Positions 57,193-64,000 of a DNA stretch of 64,000 nucleotides are shown here, piece by piece (position 1 is the first letter of the stretch; each line of letters starts with the position of its first letter). Origin of the DNA: Ochromonas danica (lineage: Eukaryota > Sar > Chrysophyceae > Chromulinales > Chromulinaceae); contig VKHL01000005.1 of the NCBI GenBank assembly GCA_015146655.1, positions 248,001 through 312,000 of the forward strand, read 5' to 3'. The notes under the pieces are model-generated. The model was not told the DNA's origin. It searched no databases and saw only the letters and a list, made by a program, of their open reading frames with translations. The position numbers and the translations under genes are program-made.

Positions 57193-60100
57193 ATGAAACA
57201 CATGCAAGATGATGACAAAATGACAGAAGACGAAGATATCAACAGTCTGATTCAATCGCTGCATAATGCGGTAGAAAATAATTCACTAATCGAGTTCTCT
57301 CAACGTCGTAAGTGCTTTATAAGGTGCTTCTTCTCATGTGGCTAACCTAACTTTCTCTTCCGCAGAGGGATGGTTGTTTGCTTTGGTGGCTCATGCCAAG
57401 AAGCTTATCCTCAGACATTCTTCAGGTGAGCCTCAAATCCTTGCGTAAAAGCTCGACTAAGATCTTCCTCTCAGATTCTTTCAGTGCTGATCGTCCAAGA
57501 CTTCAAGACTTGGAGAGTATTCTAGCAGCTGTGGAGACGTTGCTTGACAACTCACCCAAGCAAAGCATACGAGAAGGAGAAGAAGTGAATGTGATCAATG
57601 CCTTGCATCAACTAGTATTTCTTCTGCACAACAAATGTCTCGATCCTATGCTATCTACTGGCGAGCCTGTTCGAAATGTTGGCCAACCCAAGGCCGTTTA
57701 TATTCCGCCAGCTCTACGACAAAATAAGAAGGCGGCCAATGGCGAGAAGCAATTTATCATTTCCATTCTGAGATTTTTTGAGAAGTGGGCGACAATCTAT
57801 GGTGGTAAGATAATGCTTGCCAGCACTTTGGCCGTGTGCTACATCTCCTTTTTTGGATTTATTGTGCTGTTGATGTAACCTTTACTTATGTAATAGGAGT
57901 TGCGATGTCGTCCTGGCCTTTGTTTTTTACGGATTCTTTTCGTCTCGAGAAGAACTTATCTGCTGTATTCAGCAGTTTAAGTCGTTCAATGCCCAGTCAC
58001 CTCGATGCTGAGTTGAAGTTCTCCTCTGTGCTGCTCTCTCTTTGCGTGCATGGTTTTATGGGAGATACTGAAGTAAAATGTCAAGGCATAAGAACTGTTA
58101 GTGCACTGATTATTAGTAAATCGGCAGAAAAGCATCTCTCCAAGATATTTCTTCAGTGGAAATCTTCTCCTTCCAAACAATGTGAAGTTGACAAACCCTT
58201 GAAGACCATTCTTAAAATTGTCAAAGTGCTTTTGCTGTCACTCTCTTCTAGCTCAGAGGAAACTATAGCAATGGAAGTGTTGTCAACGCTATATAAACTG
58301 GCTGTATTAAGTCCATTGATCACAGTTGAAGCATCAAGTGTCGACAGTGGTATTCAACCTTTGGAAGAGGTATTTCAGCGATGCTGGGATGTGCTCCTCT
58401 ATATTTTGCTATCTGATCATATGAATATGAGAAATGAGTATTGTACCTCTAAATCATTAGTTGTCTTGAAGTGGTTCACAAAGTTGCTGAAAGGTCATAC
58501 CAGCTGGCGATCCCTGGAAATCTCTCTGACGCAATTTCAAGTTCGCCTTCCAAGTTCACCTTCCTCGTGCATAAATTTGGCCTTACGTTACTTCATACAA
58601 GCAAATGCCAAAGAGGGTCGTTCGCAGTCGACTTTAGATCTGTTTGGGTCCTTTTTGCATGGTGTCGTTCAGCGGTATGTCTCAGTCTTTTCTCACAATC
58701 AGTTTTTATGGCAATACTGGGTTAGTTCTTTGTCCAGTGAATCCTCTACACATTGCCTCGAACTACTTGCTCATCTTTTATCATCCTATTTTTCTCATCG
58801 GCGCATCCATAATCTCAAATCAAGTCCTTCCAGTACAGTGTACTGTTGTGATCGAGGGTCTCCGCCCAATTTGCCTGGAGAGGTTGATGATAACCTATGG
58901 AGGATCTTAAATGACTTGATTAATCACGAAAACCACAAAGTAAAGCAATTGGCATTGGAGGCAGTTGGCAATCTTGAGCCAGGCTTGGTCCCTCGTCCTT
59001 CAGATCGCTCATTGGAGGAGACAGTTGCCTCTATTTTAATAGATTCAGCGAGTCACTCAATCAGCGGTGTCCGGGCGACTGCCTATCGCTCCTTGGGAGA
59101 ATGGTTGCAGGACCAAAGAATGGATCTTCGGTGTGGTATTTTGGCATCCCAAGGCTTAGATATGATGGTCAAAGGGTGCAAGGATAGCAATCTTGCCGTT
59201 CGAATCCAGGCAACATGGGCATTAACAAAATTGCTTCTCGCAGTTAAATCGGATGTTGACCTTAAGCTGTTGTGGAGATCGTCGGAACAATGGAGGGAGA
59301 TGTCAGATTTAATGTTACAGTTGTGCAAAGATAGTGAGAAAATTCAAGCTACTGCTATATTGGGCGTGACATGTCTTGTTAATGTGTTTAGACTCCATGC
59401 ATTGGCCAGAAATTACGGAATTGGTGATGATCTTCACTTAAATTCATCCACTGACTATCTCATTAGGATATTTGATTGCATCCACCAAACGTTTGTTAAC
59501 GTCGAGAGCTGTGAAGAAGCAATTGAAAGAAAGTTTAGCCAGAAGATCGTCACTGCAGCTGTTAATTGTCTGGGAGTCGTTTGCTGGACTTTGATTAGTT
59601 TTACCCGTGTGCTCGGTTTGACAAACTGCCTTGACGAGTATCTCCGGAGTCAACACGGCCAACTTGTCCAATCAGTAGTATTGAGATGCTACGGAATTCT
59701 TCTGCCGATGTTTCAAAACGGATTCTTGTCTCTGCAGATTGTAGCTGGAAGAATTCTCGGTAAACTCCTTGGCCTGATTTGGCCAAGTGGAAATGAAGAT
59801 GACAAAAACGTAATGATGACCAGTGATCATATCTTGAGGTACGAAAAGTGAAATTTTTGCGTACGATTGTTCTAAATATGATTTTGGTTGTTGTAGCTTG
59901 ATTGAAGTGCTGACAATGGTTGTGGAGAAAATATGCGAAGCTCGATGTGGACATCATCCTGTCATTGCATCGACCAAGTTTCTCATTAGAAAATCCAGGG
60001 AATCTTCTTTGCACATGGTCGCATTGAGTCTTCTAAGTCGCTGTTTATCCATAATTTGCGAGCAAAACGTTTTCGATCTTAATCATCGAATGATGGAGGT

Positions 60101-60675
60101 AAGCTAATCGTTTTGCTTCTTTTTTTGACTCTCACTCAGCTTGTCCCAATATTTGTACAGATGCTTAACTATCGTGCTGAAGCATGTACTGCTTTTCTCG
60201 AGCAGTGTACAGACTTATTTTCTTCCCGCATGCTTGAGGCTAGCCCGCTCAGGGAAAAAGATTTCCTTGACCACTATTTGATTGAAGACGAGATAGTCGC
60301 CGCGAGTACATTAAAGGTAAAGTCGATTCGATTATTTAACTGAGTATTATTTTAATAAAGTCCAAACTTTTCGGTTTTGATTAGGCTTGTATTTTGAATT
60401 GCTCCTCCACAATTCTGAAACTTAGCGGAACTGATGATGCGGGGCCGTTGAATTCAATGGATTGTTCCTTCTTTTCGTCTTCTATTCTGTCGTTTCGACT
60501 AAGTGCATTGAGTCAACGTTTTCTAGAGGATGTCACTTGCTTAGATTCGCGAAGTGCTCATTACAATGCTTTCGACAGCTCTTATCCTGCCCAGGAGTAT
60601 CTGTTTATTCTCCCGTCAACAAATGACTCGACTCAGAAACCTGAAGGCCCCCTTCCTCAAGCTGATGAATTTTGA
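57193..60675 (+). CDS. HEATR6-like ARM/HEAT repeat protein
   Basis: Seven exons (57193-57307, 57366-57425, 57475-57804, 57897-59838, 59897-60098, 60140-60316, 60385-60675) give 1038 residues. It is all-helical, with HEAT-type repeats. A diagnostic short motif QPKAVYIPPALRQNKK in the first fifth matches the YxPPxLR peptide of HEATR6. Later repeats read VKQLALEAVGNLEPG, ISGVRATAYRSLGEWLQ, LAVRIQATWALTKLL and SEKIQATAILGVTCLVNVF. The role of HEATR6 is poorly known. The family call is moderate; the gene itself is well supported by phases and repeats. Confidence 0.75.
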
Positions 60676-61373
60676 TGCCTGTGTGAACGAAAAAAGCGTC
60701 AGCAGGCACAAACCCTTGTAAATAATGTGCAACACCAATGGCTTGGCTTGAAGATAGTTTTGGTATTGCCGCAAAGCAGTCGCACGGAATAACTGCGTGA
60801 TTGCACTTCAGGCGAAGAGCTGAAAGAGGCTGGCTACTCTAAGAATGATGACTCACCGATTATTTGACTTCTAATAGATTAATTCGTCCCGAAGTTCCCC
60901 GAGATAATCATCAGTCATTTCATTTCTCTAACAAATTTCATTTCTCTTCTCTATTTCATTTCAAAATAATCATTTCTTAGTATTCGATGCGCGGGCAATG
61001 GACCTCATTTGAGAACCCTTTTCACAGTTTTGTTGTCGTCTTGCTCCTACAACAACATAGCAACATATCAATCACGCGAGCGAGTGATATGGCTGGCATT
61101 ATTTGATGGGTTTTCGTTGAAAAAATACTGTAAGTCCAATTCCCTTTTAAGCTGTGAAGTTATGCTGCTATGTTAAAATCTCGGTATTACAGGTGAGGGT
61201 GTAATATCGGTCAGTGGCTGGTGGTGTAACACCTATGTTGTTCGTAGGTTTGGGAGTCTAGTTGTTCGGTGAACCAACGCCCTAATGCCTTCTATTGCAG
61301 AGCCAACCCAACCCCTGCAAAGTGGATGTCCCCCAAGCCAGCCCAGCCAGTTTCGTTTAACAGCAACTATGAG

Positions 61374-61520
61374 GTACAGGAAACTAACTAACATAAACTA
61401 ACTATTGATTTTCCCAGAATGATGCGAGGCAGGAGGAAGAAGGCGCGGACGAACTCCTGAGCTCCCCCTTCGAGAGCCTTTCATTTATAACCTCAGCAAT
61501 GTGGAAGTTACGAGTATTGA
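61374..61520 (+). pseudogene. Broken partial copy of the gene at 63569
   Basis: The end of an intron (AGGAAACTAACTAAC, then TTTTCCCAG) and the following exon start match 63835-63990. The shared exon reads GAGGCAGGA, GGAAGAAGGCGCG, GACGAACTCCT, CCCCCTTCGAG and GCAATGTGGA. The copy has lost the frame (a TGA follows GAACTCC) and the first exons. It retains intron sequence, so it arose by DNA duplication, not by reverse transcription. Confidence 0.8.
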
Positions 61521-62849
61521 GAAGAGTGTGGGTGGACATTTAGAGAGAAAATGTCATGTCGCAAGCGATTTCCCACCATCAACAAGGTGGTGGTGATCTT
61601 TCTTTCATTCACGGAACAAATTGGAAATCAGCTGGCACAACAGCACTCTGAGCCTAGCGCTCCACTGGAGAAACAGAGTTAGAAAATTTGTTCGCATAAG
61701 GGACGAGAGAATGGGTTGAGGCATGCATCGTTTCTAAAACTGACAGTCAAAATGAAGAAGATTCAGATGGGCGGCAGCAGTTGAGTCCAACTGAATCTGC
61801 GCTGCCTTTGAGGAAACTACTGATTTTGCTTGCTCGTTTGCTTGCTTTTTCATGCCATTTGTAAACAAAATGCACATACGGTTAGGGTATACAGATGGAT
61901 GGATCGATTGTCAAGTGTAATTGAGTTGAAACATTGTCTTAAATTTTCGAAATCGACCTTAAATTTTCCAAAACGGAATAGAGGGATACTGCTACTGAGA
62001 AGCCAAACAGCGGATTACTCTTTAAAAGAGAGGAGGTCTCTACTGGTCCGGAGGAATAACATCCTGTTAACACAAAGAAGCCGCAGCATTGATTATAGCC
62101 ACCATTAATTGTGGGCTCAAGGATAGATAGTCGCCAAGCAAATCAAAACGAATAAGATGGAGAAAGCCATCTGACTGAAATGTCAGCATATAGACTGTCA
62201 GAATACGACTGACACTGATGAGTATGATAGCAAGTCTCTTTGAGGGGTAGAGTTGTTTGCATTCAGTCGGGTCCAATACATTGTGTTCTTCCCTAAGTAA
62301 TCTTCTGTCTGCGTATACAATAATTAACAATCAGAGCCAACCCAACCCGCCAACCAGTCTCGCCGCCAGCACTCTTCAGTGCCCGTTGAGAATCATTTGA
62401 TCTGAAAAGTGGCGATGGCGATTAAACGTGCGCAAGTATAGTTAAGAATGTTAGGGACCGGTCCACCCATCCAAACGGCTAAAGGAAGCTCGACCGATGG
62501 CTTTGAAAGTCCCACACATATCTTCGTCAGAATGCTCCTTTGAGTATTTTATTCAGCTCATCATCATTGTTCACAGAAGTTCCAGTCATCTGTGCTACTC
62601 TGATCAAAGATCCATTTGTTGGCTATTAAAGAAATGACTGTTCTTGAGATTATTGACCTTATCCGAGGAGGACTAAAAGGGAGCAACAATAGCAACATAA
62701 AAACAAAACTCGGAACTTAAAACACATCCCATTGAATTTCCCAGGCTCTAAAATGCGCAAGGAGGCTTTGACCTGTTGCGGGACTGCAGCCCGGCGTGAA
62801 AATGAAACTGAGTCCGTGGCACCCGGCGAAAAGATTAAGGTTAAGTAGT

Positions 62850-63195
62850 AACAATCTTCATGACCTTGAACTTATGAACCATTAATGATTTTATTGATGA
62901 TGAATATGTGCAGTGTCGACGATTATGAAGTGTTTACTTAGCTTGACCCAGTCCAACCCTTCTTCTTTGGGAACAATAATAGTATTATAGGGAGTCCAAA
63001 TAGAAAAAATTGATCGAACCCTACATATAATATTCAAATGACGGATTCTCCCGAATAGATTCTGGGACAAGTTATGTAAATCAATGGCCATCATTCATCA
63101 TCAGAGATACTTCGCAATCCTCTGCGATACTCTTTATTCATCACCATTACTAATCATTAATGGTCTTCAAGTTCAAGGCCATGAAGATTCTTGTT
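62850..63195. mobile_element. Foldback/MITE-like element with long inverted arms
   Basis: Two arms of about 55-60 bp, at 62850-62905 and 63136-63195, are inverted copies with a few mismatches: AACAATCTTCATGACCTTGA on the left and its inverse near 63175-63195, continuing inward through CATTAATGATT and TTCATCATC. The 230-bp core has no open frame. Size, long arms and lack of coding fit a non-autonomous DNA element. No clear target-site duplication is seen. Confidence 0.72.
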
Positions 63196-63280
63196 AATGG
63201 AATTTTGACAATAGAGGTCTCATTCACGATGATGGCTTTCAAGCTTCAACTTTACAGTTCACTATACTTACTATTTGGAC

Positions 63281-63319
63281 TAAAATAGTGCAGGGTTCCA
63301 CCACCCCTGCACTATTTTA
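63281..63319. repeat. Perfect 15-bp hairpin
   Basis: Arm 63281-63295 (TAAAATAGTGCAGGG) pairs perfectly with 63305-63319 across a 9-nt loop. It lies 86 bp right of the foldback element. The right arm is not followed by a T run on either strand, so a simple Pol III terminator is not obvious. Confidence 0.85.
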
Positions 63320-63568
63320 CTTTAGGGATTTTTCTATTTGGTCTCCCTATACAATTTGGCGGTATCCGCTATTACGACTCAGGCCATGAATTATAGAAAA
63401 ACATAAGAGAAATTGCCTCTTAAATTATTTATACTGCTTGATACTGAATGAGATTATTCACGCGCTTCGTAATAATCAGCTAGACTTCCAAATCTGTCAT
63501 TCTGAACTGGACATAGACGTTTCAAAGTTGATTTGGTTTGGTTTCATGGTAATGCCTAACTCCCAAAG

Positions 63569-64000
63569 ATGAGTAAGTTGTTGGATTTCACCTCGTTGAA
63601 AGATCTTCTAGCCCGGGGAAATGGTAAAAAGAAGGTGAGAGATGTAATATGTGATATATGAAAGAAAGGTCTTAATCACTTACTTCCCTGCCTTTGCAGA
63701 GTGCTGCCGCCGAGGAACTGATAAGCAGCATTATTGAAGAGGAGACGTCAAAGGTTGGAAGAAGGTAGGTGGGTGGTGTCTCACTCTATTCGGTGTTGCT
63801 GCTATCTTGAAAATCTGAGATATAGGAAAGTAACTAACTAACCAACATCTTGGTTTTCTCAGAGTGAAGGTTGTTCTCAACAAACGAGGCAGGAAGAAGG
63901 CGCGTAAGAGGACGAACTCCTCTTCCCCCTTCGAGCGGCCTTTGTGTTACCACATAAGTAATGTGGAGGCAAAGTTACGGGTGCACAATAATGTCTATGA
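63569..64000 (+). CDS. Basic protein, 5' part (runs off the window)
   Basis: Three exons are visible: 63569-63634, 63700-63764 and 63863 to the window end, in phases 0 and 2. It begins MSKLLDFTSLKDLLARGNG, then an acidic helix (AAAEELISSIIEEETSK) and a basic block (RVKVVLNKRGRKKARKRTN) followed by SSSPFERPLCYHISNVEAK. The basic block looks like a nuclear signal. The family is not recognised. A broken copy lies at 61374-61520, which helps confirm the third exon. Confidence 0.6.

Larger units (their letters stand above)
60676..63568. other. Gene-poor region with duplicates and foldback structures
   Basis: About 2.9 kb without a convincing gene. It holds CATTTC-rich simple sequence (60916-60975), a broken copy of the gene at the right end (61374-61520), two exact copies of a 17-bp string (61298-61314 and 62332-62348, CAGAGCCAACCCAACCC), a foldback element (62850-63195) and a strong hairpin (63281-63319). 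The 92-codon and 87-codon open frames near 61.8-62.3 kb lack any sign of selection. Confidence 0.6.

Noticed and set aside
61830-62330. Two open frames of about 90 codons on opposite strands
   Set aside because: No domain, no splice logic and no conserved pattern; they look like chance frames.
62755-62830. tRNA-like GC-rich patch
   Set aside because: A small stem (CGGG..CCCG) is present but no cloverleaf, A-box or B-box could be set.

Overview
The window is nuclear DNA from a gene-dense, intron-bearing photosynthetic eukaryote, most likely a flagellate stramenopile (heterokont) alga. A plastid-type geranylgeranyl reductase with an N-terminal signal peptide points to a plastid reached through the secretory system. 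BBS9 points to a cilium. A ubiquitin E1 with a signal peptide fits the periplastid SELMA machinery of red-derived complex plastids. The lineage call is inference; no rRNA or organelle marker is present. Introns are mostly 50-110 bp, GT-AG, with one clear GC-AG intron. Exon joins below were derived by reading splice sites and frame, and no transcript data were available.

Layout. 0.3-5.5 kb: ubiquitin E1 with an acidic insert in its C-terminal domain (+). 5.9-8.6 kb: glutaryl-CoA dehydrogenase (+) and Nup35/53 (+). 8.7-12.1 kb: CCDC137-like protein, U2A' and a secreted Lys-rich protein (all -). 12.3-19.5 kb: BBS9 and two glycosyltransferases, GT54-like and GT61-like (+). 19.6-22.2 kb: an orphan coiled-coil protein and an orphan methyltransferase (-). 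22.5-22.9 kb: V-ATPase subunit F (+). 23.1-29.7 kb: secreted EGF-like protein and a 1767-residue IQ/WW/ankyrin protein (-). 30.6-31.1 kb: a disordered SP-rich protein (-). 32.3-34.8 kb: branched-chain aminotransferase and an orphan (+). 35.0-42.0 kb: MON2 in 11 exons (+). 42.2-43.7 kb: PRL1/PRP46 (-). 44.4-45.5 kb: Sds3-like protein (+). 45.6-50.3 kb: geranylgeranyl reductase, DDX19/Dbp5 and NSA2 (-). 50.5-55.0 kb: VPS33 (+) and a short VPS18 (-), tail to tail. 55.2-60.7 kb: LRR protein and HEATR6-like protein (+). 60.7-63.6 kb: gene-poor DNA with a foldback element, a strong hairpin and a broken copy of the gene that starts at 63.57 kb and leaves the window.

Themes. Several genes act in endomembrane traffic (VPS33, VPS18, MON2, V-ATPase F, two Golgi-type glycosyltransferases) and several in RNA and nuclear work (U2A', PRL1, Nup35, DDX19, NSA2, Sds3). 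There is no operon logic. The most notable points are the signal-bearing E1 with its split C-terminal domain, a VPS18 that lacks its beta-propeller while lying beside VPS33, an NSA2 gene whose first coding exon is only the ATG, and the 62.85-63.32 kb foldback/hairpin pair.
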